Notes: a model not told the origin generated them from the letters alone. A stretch of 64,000 nt of DNA from Butyricimonas sp. Marseille-P3923 (GCF_900184685.1 NZ_FXXL01000005.1:496001-560000), one strand, 5' to 3'. Numbered from the stretch's first letter, positions 15,063-25,302 are shown. Translations and numbers: made by a program.

Positions 15063-17532
15063 TCTTCTCTCCCTTCAACCACCCCCTTATCGTTTTCACG
15101 ATCGCATCAGCGTGCATCCGGGCGGACTCGTCTTGCGTCTTAACGGCATAAGCCTCTGCCGCCTTTGCCACGCTTTCCATTTGCAGGGTGAATAACGTCA
15201 ACAGGTTGGTCGTTTTTCTCACCTCAGAGTAATTCGTGATCACCATTACCTGACGGATGTATTCCATTTGAAGGTCCCGACGAGAGGAAGGTATTTCACC
15301 CCCGTTTTTCAACTCGGAGAATATACCGTCTTCCATATCCCGGAAGAACTCCTCGGGAGTGTAATTCCCTTCACGCCCGTACAACTCCACGCAAGTGGTA
15401 AGGAATGCAGATTTCGGCAACAAGTTTTGGATCACGAAACGCTGGATACTGCTCCATGTTTTTAACCCGTCGACTTCAGCCAATCCCGTGATACGTTTGT
15501 CAAATAACCAGTCGGGTCTGTTGAACACGTGTTTCGCGAGGAAGTCCATAGCCTCCTTTTGCCGTTCGAGTTCCACCATGCTGGAACCCGTCCCGGGCTC
15601 CGACCGCAAGGGAGTTTCACTGTAACGACCTGCCACGTTTTTCAGCACGTGCGTAACGAAATACATGTATTGGTTCAATACCCCGTTGTATATCATTTTC
15701 AGGTAGGTAGCCTCATCGTCATCACCTTTCGTCCACGCTTCCAGATTATTCATGATCAATTTCAAGTTCTTGATACCGTACTCGCTTGCCTTCATGCTAT
15801 TGTCACCCAAGTCCTCGGACTGCCAGCGGGGATCGGACATATCCAATTCCGTTCCGAACCAGTATTTCGGGTTTTCCTTGTATTTCTCCCCCACCCATTT
15901 TCTTAAATAAGCGGTTTCCTCGTTCAGCTTCATCCCGGGGAAATAACGATATCCCCACTCTATGGCAAATTCATCATAGATTCCGATACCGGGAATCAAA
16001 TCTTTCGTGTCAATCTTGTCTTCCGGCTGGGCAATATAGTTCATACGCGCATAGTCCATGATAGAAGCGGTATGCCCGTGTTTCTTCACAAATTCCCTAT
16101 CTCTCAACTTCTCCACGGGATAAGTACTGCTTGCCCCGAAATTGTGGCGCAGTCCTAAAGTATGCCCTACCTCGTGAGCCACAACAAAACGCATCACGTC
16201 GCCGATTACCTCTTCCGGCATCGGGTATTGACGCACCCGGGGATCGGAAGCGGCAGCTTGGCAGAAATACCATTGTTGTACCATAGCCATCACGTTGTGG
16301 AAGATTCCGATATGAGAACAAAGTATCTCACCGGAACGGGGGTCTGCCATATGCGGACCGTAAGCGTTCGCTACCAATGACGCCTTGTAAGAGATCACTG
16401 AATAACGAATGTCCTCGATAGAAAAATCCGGGTCTTCTTCCGGCGTGGGAGCCATCTTGCCGATAATGGCGTTCTTGAAACCGATCTTCTCGAAAACAGG
16501 CTGCCACAAGTTCACCGCCTCAACAAAGTAAGGTTGCAGGAATTTCGGGGTGTTGCGATCGATATAAAACACGATCGGTTTTACCGGCTCCACCAATTCC
16601 CCGCGTTTGTATTTCTCCATATCTTCCGGTTTCGGTTCCAAACGCCAGCGGCTAACCATGCTGATACGTTCCGATTTGTAAGGATTCGCCCCGAAATCAA
16701 CTTTCCCGTACGCGAAATATCCTACCCGACTATCCTCGAAACGCGGACGCATCGGTACTTCCGGCAACAAGGCAATGGATACCCCGATTTCCCAACGCGT
16801 GGGAGGAGTCGGCTCACTTCCGCCTTTCGGGTACGCCGGACTGGGCGGCAAGGCTCTCGAACCCGCGGAATAACTCTTCACGGAACGAAAGATGATGTTA
16901 TTCTTAAAAGTGCTGATCTTGGTCATGTAAGAACGATCCGCTTGAAAAGAACCCAATCCCATCTTTTTAGCAGACGCTTTCAACGAGAACAAGTCATTAT
17001 CCCCCGTCACGGCAGTCGTCACATCCAGCAACAAGGAGTTTTCGCCCTTCGCCTTCACGTCGAACACGTACAACACGGGAATCAGACTCGCATTCTTTAC
17101 CGTGTTGTATATTCCCATCGTTGTGTCCGTCACGGCATAGCCGTAAGTGGGCTTTTTCACGAACACCTTGTCCTTGGGTCCCCGCTCGAAACTAATAATC
17201 GTGTGGGTCAAGGCATCTCCCGGGTAACCGTACATTTGAGTAGGGGTCGGCTTCGGATTCTCCGACCCCTTGATGATTGAAATCATGGATACAAATTCCC
17301 TCTCCATCATATCATCGGGAATTTCCATGTAATACTTGTCATCCTGCACGTATACATTGAACATCCCTTCATGTACCTCCGCTTCAGATTTTATAAACTC
17401 CGAAATAGCAGGCAATCCCTTCCGTTTCGTCGAATCCGCCTCTACTTTTTCTTTCTCTTGGGCAGAAAGTACAGGCACACACATCCCTAAATAGCATATA
17501 GTGAATGCTATTAATCTACATACAATTTTCAT
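15049..17532 (-). CDS. Zinc-dependent metalloprotease, DUF5117/DUF5118 family
   Basis: 827-residue exported protease. Signal peptide to about residue 24 (ending VLSAQ), DUF5118-like opening segment, DUF5117 region to about 400, then a zincin catalytic site HEVGHTLGLRHNF starting at His453, with the extended HExxHxxGxxH-like spacing typical of metzincin relatives. The C-terminal 300 residues are mainly helical. Directly downstream of the SusC/SusD/lipoprotein genes and upstream of its inactive paralogue, all on one strand with short gaps, so probably a co-expressed protein- or peptide-utilisation operon. Substrate unknown. Confidence 0.87.
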   Translation of the reverse strand: MKIVCRLIAFTICYLGMCVPVLSAQEKEKVEADSTKRKGLPAISEFIKSEAEVHEGMFNVYVQDDKYYMEIPDDMMEREFVSMISIIKGSENPKPTPTQMYGYPGDALTHTIISFERGPKDKVFVKKPTYGYAVTDTTMGIYNTVKNASLIPVLYVFDVKAKGENSLLLDVTTAVTGDNDLFSLKASAKKMGLGSFQADRSYMTKISTFKNNIIFRSVKSYSAGSRALPPSPAYPKGGSEPTPPTRWEIGVSIALLPEVPMRPRFEDSRVGYFAYGKVDFGANPYKSERISMVSRWRLEPKPEDMEKYKRGELVEPVKPIVFYIDRNTPKFLQPYFVEAVNLWQPVFEKIGFKNAIIGKMAPTPEEDPDFSIEDIRYSVISYKASLVANAYGPHMADPRSGEILCSHIGIFHNVMAMVQQWYFCQAAASDPRVRQYPMPEEVIGDVMRFVVAHEVGHTLGLRHNFGASSTYPVEKLRDREFVKKHGHTASIMDYARMNYIAQPEDKIDTKDLIPGIGIYDEFAIEWGYRYFPGMKLNEETAYLRKWVGEKYKENPKYWFGTELDMSDPRWQSEDLGDNSMKASEYGIKNLKLIMNNLEAWTKGDDDEATYLKMIYNGVLNQYMYFVTHVLKNVAGRYSETPLRSEPGTGSSMVELERQKEAMDFLAKHVFNRPDWLFDKRITGLAEVDGLKTWSSIQRFVIQNLLPKSAFLTTCVELYGREGNYTPEEFFRDMEDGIFSELKNGGEIPSSRRDLQMEYIRQVMVITNYSEVRKTTNLLTLFTLQMESVAKAAEAYAVKTQDESARMHADAIVKTIRGWLKGEKNAIY

Positions 17533-17565
17533 ACTGTGATATTTATTAATTATTTCCTATTATCT

Positions 17566-18501
17566 CTATTTCAACCTTTCTATAATTTCTTTTATAAGAC
17601 CATATTTTTTTAGGACGTGTGGTTTATCCCCATAGATTTCTTGCACTTGCGCCTCCGTGAAACCTAAATACAAAGCCACATAATCTTTCACATCTTGATC
17701 CCGTGAAGGGAAATAATATAAATTTCCTTCTATAATTTCCTTGTCTTGAGCCGGTTTTAAGAAACCATACTCTTCACACGGCACATAAAAAGGGTTATAT
17801 GGGCTCGTATTATTAATATCCACCTTTTGTCCATAACCATAAAATTGATTTACATCCTGCGTCAAAACTTTAAAAAATTTAGCATCAAGATCGGCTTTAT
17901 AATCGGAATAAATATCTGAAGCAATAGGTGCAGCCAAAACTTCACCTCCGAAAAGTCGTTTTTCTGAAGTGGTCATTTTCTTGATATCACTCAACTTTCC
18001 AATAGCAACGGCTGTCATTCCCGCGTATGCAGCAGAGGAATAACGAATTTGTCCGGTTGCAAGCCCTTGCCACAAAGTATCAACTAACAAATAACTTCTC
18101 GGGGCAGGAACATAATCCGGCAGTTTTGGTAATACATAATCTCGTAGAAATTCAACACCATCCATGATATCTTCCCGATTTTCTGACAATGAATACTCCA
18201 CGACTTTAGCATCACTCATTCCACCCAAAATCGTATAATTCAATTTAATTGTTTCGTAATAAATGACAGGATTTCCAAAAGCATCTTTCTTTTCCCGTGT
18301 CCCCACCGTATCTGTATAGAAAATAGGTACTTTATATTGTTCGTATACCCCAAAGATGAAGTGATCCAACGGATCATCCGGATTATCGACATTTACCCAC
18401 CAGTTGTTATCCTGTGAACTTGGAGTCAAGTCATCTTCTCCACTACAAGCCACCACGCACATCGATACAACAAATCCTAATACGTATATTATCTTTTTCA
18501 T
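17566..18501 (-). CDS. SusD-linked lipoprotein resembling zinc metallohydrolase lipoproteins, HExxH absent
   Basis: 311-residue lipoprotein: lipobox VVACS after a short signal peptide. The order of segments (LDHFIFGVYEQYKVPIFY near 45, a Pro-rich PKLPDYVPAPRSYLLVD near 135, then GGEVLAAPIASDIYSDYK, GYGQKVDIN, EEYGFLKP and a YGLIKEIIERLK end) follows what I know of the substrate-import-associated zinc metallohydrolase lipoproteins encoded beside SusC/SusD. The expected HExxH in the middle is missing; ASDIYSDYKAD stands where it would be. It lies four bases after susD and 33 bases before the protease gene. Family assignment is by eye and only moderate. Confidence 0.55.
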   Translation of the reverse strand: MKKIIYVLGFVVSMCVVACSGEDDLTPSSQDNNWWVNVDNPDDPLDHFIFGVYEQYKVPIFYTDTVGTREKKDAFGNPVIYYETIKLNYTILGGMSDAKVVEYSLSENREDIMDGVEFLRDYVLPKLPDYVPAPRSYLLVDTLWQGLATGQIRYSSAAYAGMTAVAIGKLSDIKKMTTSEKRLFGGEVLAAPIASDIYSDYKADLDAKFFKVLTQDVNQFYGYGQKVDINNTSPYNPFYVPCEEYGFLKPAQDKEIIEGNLYYFPSRDQDVKDYVALYLGFTEAQVQEIYGDKPHVLKKYGLIKEIIERLK

Positions 18502-18505
18502 AGTC

Positions 18506-20071
18506 TTAGTTATTTATTTTACGATCTTCTCTCTCATTTTGTACTAACGCACCATTATTATATGTCATGGCATACTCGGGGATCGGCAACACGTAAGCCG
18601 TTTCCTCGTTATATTTTTTCAACCTATAATTCCCGGTAAATTGATATTCATTTCTTTCATCCCCCATACCGGTACCAGAGCCAGCCCAACGGTCATAATG
18701 CGGGTGAATAATCTCTTTTGTAAAAGGATGTGTTGCAGACACGGCATAACGTCGCAAATCAAACCAACGATGCCCTTCGAAACATAATTCTCTACGACGT
18801 TCATCCCGTACAAAAGTGATATAATCATCTCCTGTTTCAATCACAGATTGCAAATCAGCAACCTTGAATCGATTGCCTCTCAACTCTTGAAGACATGCTT
18901 TAGAGTCATTCTCCCGTCCTAACATGGCAAGTGCCTCAGCCTTATTCAATATCACTTCCGGGTAACGTAACAGGAACATATCGGACACATATCCATCCGT
19001 ATTCTTATTTTTCAACTTGATACAACGGAAAGTACCGTCTGTAGTACCATCCACACCCGGCATCCTTGTCGGAGTGAGATAAACACTTTTACGCAAATCC
19101 TTCGCATCATATATTTTCAACAAATCATCCGACACCACCCAACCATAATGGTAGTATGGACTATAACTTGTTTCGGACATGATAAAATCCATACTGTAAG
19201 TTCCTTGCGAAAATATTGTTTCGGGAGAACCAGCATACGTACTACTTTTTGATGCATCAACCATATTAAAATCCAAACAAGAGTATTTATCCATAAGCAT
19301 GATTGAATCACATTGAGCTACAGCATTTTCCCAACGCTCCATGTAAAGATACACTCGACTCAACAATAGACGGGCTGCAGCCTCGTTTGCCTGATAAACA
19401 GTAGTTTGTTCCACTCCTTTCAAAAGAGGGATAGCTTGTTTCAAATCATTCTCTATAGACTCGAAAACTTCTTTTACCGTATTACGAGAATAATACTTAT
19501 CTTCAATATATTCAGTCAACTTTAAAGGTACTGACAAATCCGTGGCAGCCGAAGCCTCCCGGTAAGGAAGTCCGTAAAAATTCGTTAACAAGAAATAAAA
19601 TCCCGCACGTAAAAAAAGAGCTTCTCCTTTTATCCGGTTACGTTCCTCTTCCGGATCATCTAACATATCGTCAACTTTAGGAATAACCACGTTAGCTATA
19701 GCAATGCGTGCATACCAATCTTTCCACGCAGGATCATCAAATGTTTTTCCCTCGTATTGGAACGGATTCTTTGCCCAATGATGAAACTCTTCAAGTTGAT
19801 ATACAGCCCCAGTGTATTGTTGTTTGCGATCCGGTTCGATAGCATCGTCATCCATAACATGAAGCCATGGACAAGAAAAACCATTATCTCCAGTCATCGT
19901 GAAAGCTGTTGACACATTTTGCTTAATGTATCCATTCCCGATAAGTAATTCTTCCAAGTCGGCACAAGAAGAGGCATATGTCAAATCCTGAGAATAATCT
20001 TCCAAGAAATCACCACACGAAATGGTAAACAATCCTAAGCACACGACCCAATATAATATTTTCTTTTTCAT
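18506..20071 (-). CDS. SusD/RagB family nutrient-binding outer membrane lipoprotein
   Basis: 521-residue surface lipoprotein that would cap the SusC channel and bind substrate. Lipobox TISCG at about residues 16-20, SusD-like N-terminal region with FLRAGFYFLLTNFYGLPY (the TPR-type helix), NEAAARLLLSRVYLYMERWENA, and C-terminal RDERRRELCFEGHRWFDLRRY, which is diagnostic. Ten bases separate it from susC. The ligand cannot be read from sequence; the downstream proteases favour a peptide or protein substrate over a glycan, since no glycoside hydrolase is nearby. Confidence 0.93.
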   Translation of the reverse strand: MKKKILYWVVCLGLFTISCGDFLEDYSQDLTYASSCADLEELLIGNGYIKQNVSTAFTMTGDNGFSCPWLHVMDDDAIEPDRKQQYTGAVYQLEEFHHWAKNPFQYEGKTFDDPAWKDWYARIAIANVVIPKVDDMLDDPEEERNRIKGEALFLRAGFYFLLTNFYGLPYREASAATDLSVPLKLTEYIEDKYYSRNTVKEVFESIENDLKQAIPLLKGVEQTTVYQANEAAARLLLSRVYLYMERWENAVAQCDSIMLMDKYSCLDFNMVDASKSSTYAGSPETIFSQGTYSMDFIMSETSYSPYYHYGWVVSDDLLKIYDAKDLRKSVYLTPTRMPGVDGTTDGTFRCIKLKNKNTDGYVSDMFLLRYPEVILNKAEALAMLGRENDSKACLQELRGNRFKVADLQSVIETGDDYITFVRDERRRELCFEGHRWFDLRRYAVSATHPFTKEIIHPHYDRWAGSGTGMGDERNEYQFTGNYRLKKYNEETAYVLPIPEYAMTYNNGALVQNEREDRKINN

Positions 20072-20081
20072 AACTCTAAAC

Positions 20082-23000
20082 TTAAAAAGTGATGTTAATA
20101 CGACAAGAATAAGTAGGACGAAGACTCATGTTAATTGTATTTGCCGACCCGGATTGAGTTGCAGGATCTTGTCCTTTCAATTCTTTAGCACTAATTGTAA
20201 ATAAGTTTGTTCCCGTCAATTCAAAATAAGCCGCTTTTAAACGCAATGCTTTCAATACTCTTTCCGAGAAAAGATAACGAAAACTCACGGAAGATAATTT
20301 CAAATAATTACCACTCACAACGCGTATATCCGAGTTATCATACATCGACCAAATATTATCCGCAAAAGAATAAGAATACCCAGACCACCAGTTGGAAGCA
20401 ACAGACGAATGGAATGCCTCTCCAGATAAAATACCCGGAATATTCGTGTAGGCCTCATCTCCCGGATTTTGCCAACGTTTTAAAAATTCCCGACGAGCAT
20501 TCTCGTGTGGCTGCGGAGCAATCGTACCGTAAGCCCCATTCACATTCGGGTATAATTTTAACAAACGTATCTTAGAACCAAAACTATAAGCCAAGTTAAA
20601 GGCTAATACGCAACGTTTATATGACAATTTATTGGAAATACTTCCTTGTAACGTCGGCACCCTACATCCGGAATAATCCATCACGTATTTATACACGTCT
20701 TCTTTATCCATGTCTGCGAATTTTTCCTTATTCTCCATTTCCACATTATAAAACATGGGACGACCATCAATTGGATCCAATCCTTTGAATTTATACGAGT
20801 AAAAAGAATCCAACGGACGCCCCGGAATTTCCACGTTACCAGACAAATAATCAGCATATTTCACTTCATCGCGAATTACCTTTTCTTGATTATTAATCGC
20901 TTTGGCAATCAATTTATTCAATACCTGACCAATTTGCGGGTCTATACTCCAACGGAAACTATCAGTCCCCCCCTGCGGGTTAAAGGGTACGAAATTCAAA
21001 GCAAACTCCCATCCCTGATTTTCCAAGGTGCCTTTATTCACCATATAATTGGTAACACCATTAATCTCAGAAATTGTTTTACTCAAAAATGCGTCTTTTG
21101 TCTTTTTGTAATAGTAAGCAACAGTTCCTTTGATTGCATCATTCAAGAACGAGAAATCCAATCCGACATTAAAAGAAGCCGTTTTTTCCCATTTCAAATA
21201 TGGATTAGGGAATGAACTTACCGTCGATTCGTATTTCCCAAATTGCGTGTTCATAGTTCCCTTCTTTATAATCAACTCGGGCGTTTGCGAATCCAACATA
21301 TTTCCCTGATAACCAAAAGAAAGACGCATCGCTAATAAATTTACCCAACCACGATTGGCAAATAAATCATCCTTCATATTCCAACGTCCCGCAATAGCCC
21401 AAATAGGTAAGAATTTATCGTTACTCTTGCTACCAAATTTATTGGAAGCATCTCCACGCATGTTAAAAGTCAACACATAACGATCCCTATAACTATACGA
21501 TGCCGTGAAATAGCCAGATATCATGTTCGTTAACGAATTTGTACGTTTCCCTAACGCAGCTTCATCATTAGCCAACCATTCAACGTACGTGGGATAAGCA
21601 GTCACGTCCACGGGGGCGTAAGACTCTCCTCGTTCCGGCATATAACAACGACGTGTTTGCGAAAAGCCGCGATAACGTGAAGAAGAAAGTTCTCCTCCCA
21701 CAGAAGCCGTAATCATATGAATACGGTTTTCATCCAAGAATTTATTAAAGTCCAATTGCAAACGAGCCGTATAAGAGTTATTTCGAGAATCTAACAATTG
21801 TAATTCTCCTCCATAAGGCATATAATTTGCCTTTTTACCTTGTTCCGTGAATCCTGCATCTCGCAAGCAAGCAGCATAAAAACTCTTCTCCCCGAAATAA
21901 GTTTCCTCGTTCGTATTACTAACCTGATAAGACAAAGTTGCTGAAGCCTTTAAATAGTCTGTAAATTTATAATCAACAGAAGTATTTACAGATACCGAAT
22001 TCGAACGAATCTCGTCTGAAGTATTTTCTATTTCATTCAAAATACTGAAAGGATGTGTAGAAGTAGAACCTCCTTCCAATGTGGACGTTCTATCGTAATA
22101 AAATAAAGTTCCATCTTCATTATACGCCGGAATTGTTCGAGAGGTATTGAAAGCATAACTAAACATACCTACATCTGATGGCGTATATTTTTTCTCGCCG
22201 ACATTCGCTTGAAACGCAAAACGAGCAGAGAAACGATTGTAATTAGCAGTCAAATTCAATGCCGCTGAATACGCTTTATTTTGTTCTCCCTTATTAACCC
22301 CCTTCTCGTCATTAAATCCCAAAGACCCATAATAACGAATATTTTCAGTTCCCCCAGAAAGACTCAACGTATGTTTATGAGAAAAAGCATCCCGAGTCAA
22401 CAAATCAAACCAATCCGTATTAACTGTTTCGTAGCGATCCACCGTCTTTTGGAATTCATCATAATTCATTCTTCCATTCCAGAAATCATAAATTGCAGCC
22501 TCGTAACCAACCCAAGAGTTTAATGCAGTAAATTTGATTCCTTTCTCCACCAATTCACGGGAAAAAGCTATACGCTCTTTAGAATTCATCACGTTCACTT
22601 CCCGATCCGTGTACCTCGGACGGCGGGATAAACTTCCTGTAAACGAGTAAGAAATAGACAGAGGTCCCACCTTACCCTTCTTCGTGGTAATCACAATCAC
22701 ACCATTAGCAGCACGCGTACCATACAATGCAGTAGCAGAAGCGTCCTTCAACACGTCGATTTGCTCGATATCATCCGGGTTCAAACCTGAAATAGCATTA
22801 CCCAACAAATTCACGAAATCCAAATCATTAATCTGCGAGGGGTCAACATTCACCGGATCATGCAAAATGATACCATCCAATACCCAAAGCGGTTCACGAG
22901 ATCCCAACACGGTGGAAGAACCCCGGATACGTAATTTCGGAGCTGCACCCACCTGACCGGAATTTTGCATGAAAATCATTCCCGGCACACGCCCTTCCAG

Positions 23001-23741
23001 CATCTTATCAATAGTCGAAATTCCGGCGACATTAATATCATCGGCTTTTAACGTGGTTACAGCACTCGTCAAATGACGTTTATCTATCTTCTGGTAACCA
23101 GTAATTACCACTTCCTCCATTTCTGACACGTCCTCATCCATCACGATATCCAACTTCTTGCCCGGGGTATATTTCACCTCCTGCCTTTTCATTCCCACGA
23201 AAGAGAATATAAAAGTCACCGTATCCTGTGGCAACGTGATCTTAAAATTCCCGTTCACATCGGTAACCACCCCCACGGAGGTACCTTTAATTAACACGGT
23301 CACCCCCGGCAGAGGATTCTTTTGCCTATCCTTCACGGTACCGGAAATCGATTTACCTTCTTTCTTTTCTGGCTCATCTTTTTGCTTGTTCACGATATAA
23401 ATAATATCGTTCTCAAAGAAATAGCGCAACGAAGTATTTTTAAACACCTCATCCAATACCTCTTGTACTTTCCTGTTATCCGCTTTCACGTCGAAAGCTT
23501 TCAAGTTCTTTACATGCTCTTCATTGTAAATGAACCGTAATCCTGTTTGTTTCCATATTTCCTGACACAGCGTGTTCACGTCACATTTATGCAAGTCAAG
23601 GGAAACAACCTGTCCCTGCGAGTAACTGTTTGCCATTACCCCGGAAATAAAAAAGAAACAAAAAATCATCAACAGTCGCATAATTTTCAAAGTCTTTGAT
23701 TTTTTAACGCTAAAAACAGCGTATTTCCAATTAGATTTCAT
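20082..23741 (-). CDS. SusC/RagA family TonB-linked outer membrane protein with STN domain
   Basis: 1219 residues. Signal sequence within the first 40 residues, an STN (secretin/TonB N-terminal) signalling domain about 45-115, a carboxypeptidase-regulatory-like domain about 130-215 (GTVKDRQKNPLPGVTVLIKG), the plug with DVLKDASATALYGTRAANGV, then a 22-strand-type barrel ending in an aromatic residue. The STN domain is the part that contacts FecR-type anti-sigma factors, and a FecR gene and ECF sigma gene lie upstream, so transport is probably coupled to induction of this operon. Pairs with the SusD gene directly downstream. Confidence 0.95.
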   Translation of the reverse strand: MKSNWKYAVFSVKKSKTLKIMRLLMIFCFFFISGVMANSYSQGQVVSLDLHKCDVNTLCQEIWKQTGLRFIYNEEHVKNLKAFDVKADNRKVQEVLDEVFKNTSLRYFFENDIIYIVNKQKDEPEKKEGKSISGTVKDRQKNPLPGVTVLIKGTSVGVVTDVNGNFKITLPQDTVTFIFSFVGMKRQEVKYTPGKKLDIVMDEDVSEMEEVVITGYQKIDKRHLTSAVTTLKADDINVAGISTIDKMLEGRVPGMIFMQNSGQVGAAPKLRIRGSSTVLGSREPLWVLDGIILHDPVNVDPSQINDLDFVNLLGNAISGLNPDDIEQIDVLKDASATALYGTRAANGVIVITTKKGKVGPLSISYSFTGSLSRRPRYTDREVNVMNSKERIAFSRELVEKGIKFTALNSWVGYEAAIYDFWNGRMNYDEFQKTVDRYETVNTDWFDLLTRDAFSHKHTLSLSGGTENIRYYGSLGFNDEKGVNKGEQNKAYSAALNLTANYNRFSARFAFQANVGEKKYTPSDVGMFSYAFNTSRTIPAYNEDGTLFYYDRTSTLEGGSTSTHPFSILNEIENTSDEIRSNSVSVNTSVDYKFTDYLKASATLSYQVSNTNEETYFGEKSFYAACLRDAGFTEQGKKANYMPYGGELQLLDSRNNSYTARLQLDFNKFLDENRIHMITASVGGELSSSRYRGFSQTRRCYMPERGESYAPVDVTAYPTYVEWLANDEAALGKRTNSLTNMISGYFTASYSYRDRYVLTFNMRGDASNKFGSKSNDKFLPIWAIAGRWNMKDDLFANRGWVNLLAMRLSFGYQGNMLDSQTPELIIKKGTMNTQFGKYESTVSSFPNPYLKWEKTASFNVGLDFSFLNDAIKGTVAYYYKKTKDAFLSKTISEINGVTNYMVNKGTLENQGWEFALNFVPFNPQGGTDSFRWSIDPQIGQVLNKLIAKAINNQEKVIRDEVKYADYLSGNVEIPGRPLDSFYSYKFKGLDPIDGRPMFYNVEMENKEKFADMDKEDVYKYVMDYSGCRVPTLQGSISNKLSYKRCVLAFNLAYSFGSKIRLLKLYPNVNGAYGTIAPQPHENARREFLKRWQNPGDEAYTNIPGILSGEAFHSSVASNWWSGYSYSFADNIWSMYDNSDIRVVSGNYLKLSSVSFRYLFSERVLKALRLKAAYFELTGTNLFTISAKELKGQDPATQSGSANTINMSLRPTYSCRINITF

Positions 23742-23769
23742 AGATTTGTTGTTAAAGATTACACATGGT

Positions 23770-23850
23770 GAATAGGGATCCGCTTGCCAATGGACCTATT
23801 CATTTAACTTTTGAAAGGTGAAGATGGGGAAACATCTTCATCTTTTTTTA
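23770..23850 (-). promoter_or_regulatory. Structured leader between fecR and susC
   Basis: Two hairpins fill the 109-bp spacer. TGAAGATG/CATCTTCA (23819-23840) has a six-base loop and is next to a run of seven T on the plus strand. GAATAGG...CCTATTC (23770-23801) has a 7-bp stem that extends by three pairs after a two-base bulge. On the minus strand the first follows fecR and the second precedes susC, so they may lower read-through or set susC translation. No TAnnTTTG box was found here. Confidence 0.35.
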
Positions 23851-25023
23851 TTACAACTTACTTATAAATACTGTATTTCCTTTCACTTTAAAACGAGCGT
23901 CCGATATCTTCTCGAAAGAACGGAACAACTCCTGTACATCCTTATATCGTTTCAAATTACCGGATAAATGCACATCACGCAAACCTCCGTTTTGATAGAA
24001 CACATCCAAACCGTACCATCTACTCAACTTATCCATAATCGAACCCAAAGATTCGTTCCGGAAGATAAAATCTCCGTCTTTCCATGCCACGTACGGCAGT
24101 ACATCGACATCTTCGACCTTTATCCCATCTTTTGACTTATCAAATATACCTTTTTGATTTGGTTTTAACAACACCTCTTTTCCACCTTGATTCATACTCA
24201 CGGAACCTGTCACAAGAACAGTCTCCACCCCATCATAGGTATTCACGTTAAATTCCGTACCATAGACTCTGACTGCCACATCATCTTCCATCTGTACGAT
24301 AAAGGGCATCTCTTTATTCTTTGCCACATCGAAATATGCCTCTCCTTTCAAATAAACCACCCGCTGCATTCCATTAAACCGTACCGGGTAAAGCAATTCC
24401 GTTTCGGCATTCAACCACACCCGCGTTCCGTCTGACAATGTCAAATTAAACTCTCCCCCCCGTGGAATCAACAAACGATTCATCACTTTCTCCGCATCTT
24501 TTTCCAAAGTTTCATCCTCTCGAACAGCTTGATAAGAAATACTACCCGTTTCATTCACTCGCACTGAAGTTCCATCCCGTTCCTCCAATTGTCGGGTTTC
24601 CATTCCCATCTCGACCTTTTCACCCGAGGATAATACCAGTATTGCCTGAGGCTTTCCCGGTTGAATCGATATTTCCCGTGCCATTTGTACCGGAACTTCC
24701 GTCGTGCGCCAGAAAAGAACACCTCCCACACTCAACGCTAAAACCAATACAGCCGCCACGCTATACCAAACACGTATATTCAAATTCTTTTTCAATTTCC
24801 GACGGAAAGTATTGAAATCCGGTTGTACCTCACGAGCATATACGCTCCACTCCAAAGCCAAGTGCACTCGCTGGAACTCCCTAAAATACTCCCGGTTACG
24901 CTCACTCTCGGCTAACCATATCTCCACGTCTTCACGAACGATTTCATCCGCTTCGTCCAAGAGATACAAGAGTAATTTTTCATCTATTTCGTTTTGCTCC
25001 ATCATAGTCGTGATATTTTTCAA
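23851..25023 (-). CDS. FecR-family anti-sigma factor
   Basis: 390-residue inner-membrane regulator. Cytoplasmic N-terminal sigma-binding region of about 85 residues, one membrane helix at about 87-107 (VWYSVAAVLVLALSVGGVLF), a periplasmic FecR domain with NLTLSDGTRVWLNAETELLYP at about 195, and the Bacteroidetes C-terminal domain near 315-390 (SLGSIMDKLSRWYGLDVFY). It would hold the ECF sigma factor inactive until the STN domain of SusC signals. Unusually, 785 bases separate it from the sigma gene instead of the usual few. Confidence 0.93.
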   Translation of the reverse strand: MKNITTMMEQNEIDEKLLLYLLDEADEIVREDVEIWLAESERNREYFREFQRVHLALEWSVYAREVQPDFNTFRRKLKKNLNIRVWYSVAAVLVLALSVGGVLFWRTTEVPVQMAREISIQPGKPQAILVLSSGEKVEMGMETRQLEERDGTSVRVNETGSISYQAVREDETLEKDAEKVMNRLLIPRGGEFNLTLSDGTRVWLNAETELLYPVRFNGMQRVVYLKGEAYFDVAKNKEMPFIVQMEDDVAVRVYGTEFNVNTYDGVETVLVTGSVSMNQGGKEVLLKPNQKGIFDKSKDGIKVEDVDVLPYVAWKDGDFIFRNESLGSIMDKLSRWYGLDVFYQNGGLRDVHLSGNLKRYKDVQELFRSFEKISDARFKVKGNTVFISKL

Positions 25024-25246
25024 CTATAATACAGTTCAAGAACAAAAATCATTGACTCGAAAATAAACTTTTTTCAAAGAAAAATAATTCACACAAAAAT
25101 ACACACTCGAAATCAACACATTACAAAAATCATTTTTCTCAAATATTTTCTTCTATTTCCTCCTCGACCGACAGAAATCGCCTTCCACAAATAAAGAGAT
25201 AAGCAAGTAATTATCTATTTATCCCTTTTTACATTCTTAATATTTT

Positions 25247-25302
25247 CCTTTCAAAGACCTTCGGGAAGGTCTTTGAAAGGAGTTTGAAAGGAGTTTAAAA
25301 GG
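25247..25302. repeat. 15-bp perfect hairpin plus tandem 11-bp repeats in the sigma-fecR gap
   Basis: CCTTTCAAAGACCTT (25247-25261) and AAGGTCTTTGAAAGG (25266-25280) form a perfect stem with a CGGG loop. The right arm runs into units ending in AAAGG at 25270-25280, 25281-25291 and 25292-25302, an 11-bp period. No T-run follows on the minus strand. A 91-codon open frame across this area has no recognisable protein features. Confidence 0.6.

Noticed and set aside
16534-17280. 248-codon plus-strand frame inside the metalloprotease gene
   Set aside because: Mirror of a well-supported secreted protease with signal peptide and zinc motif.
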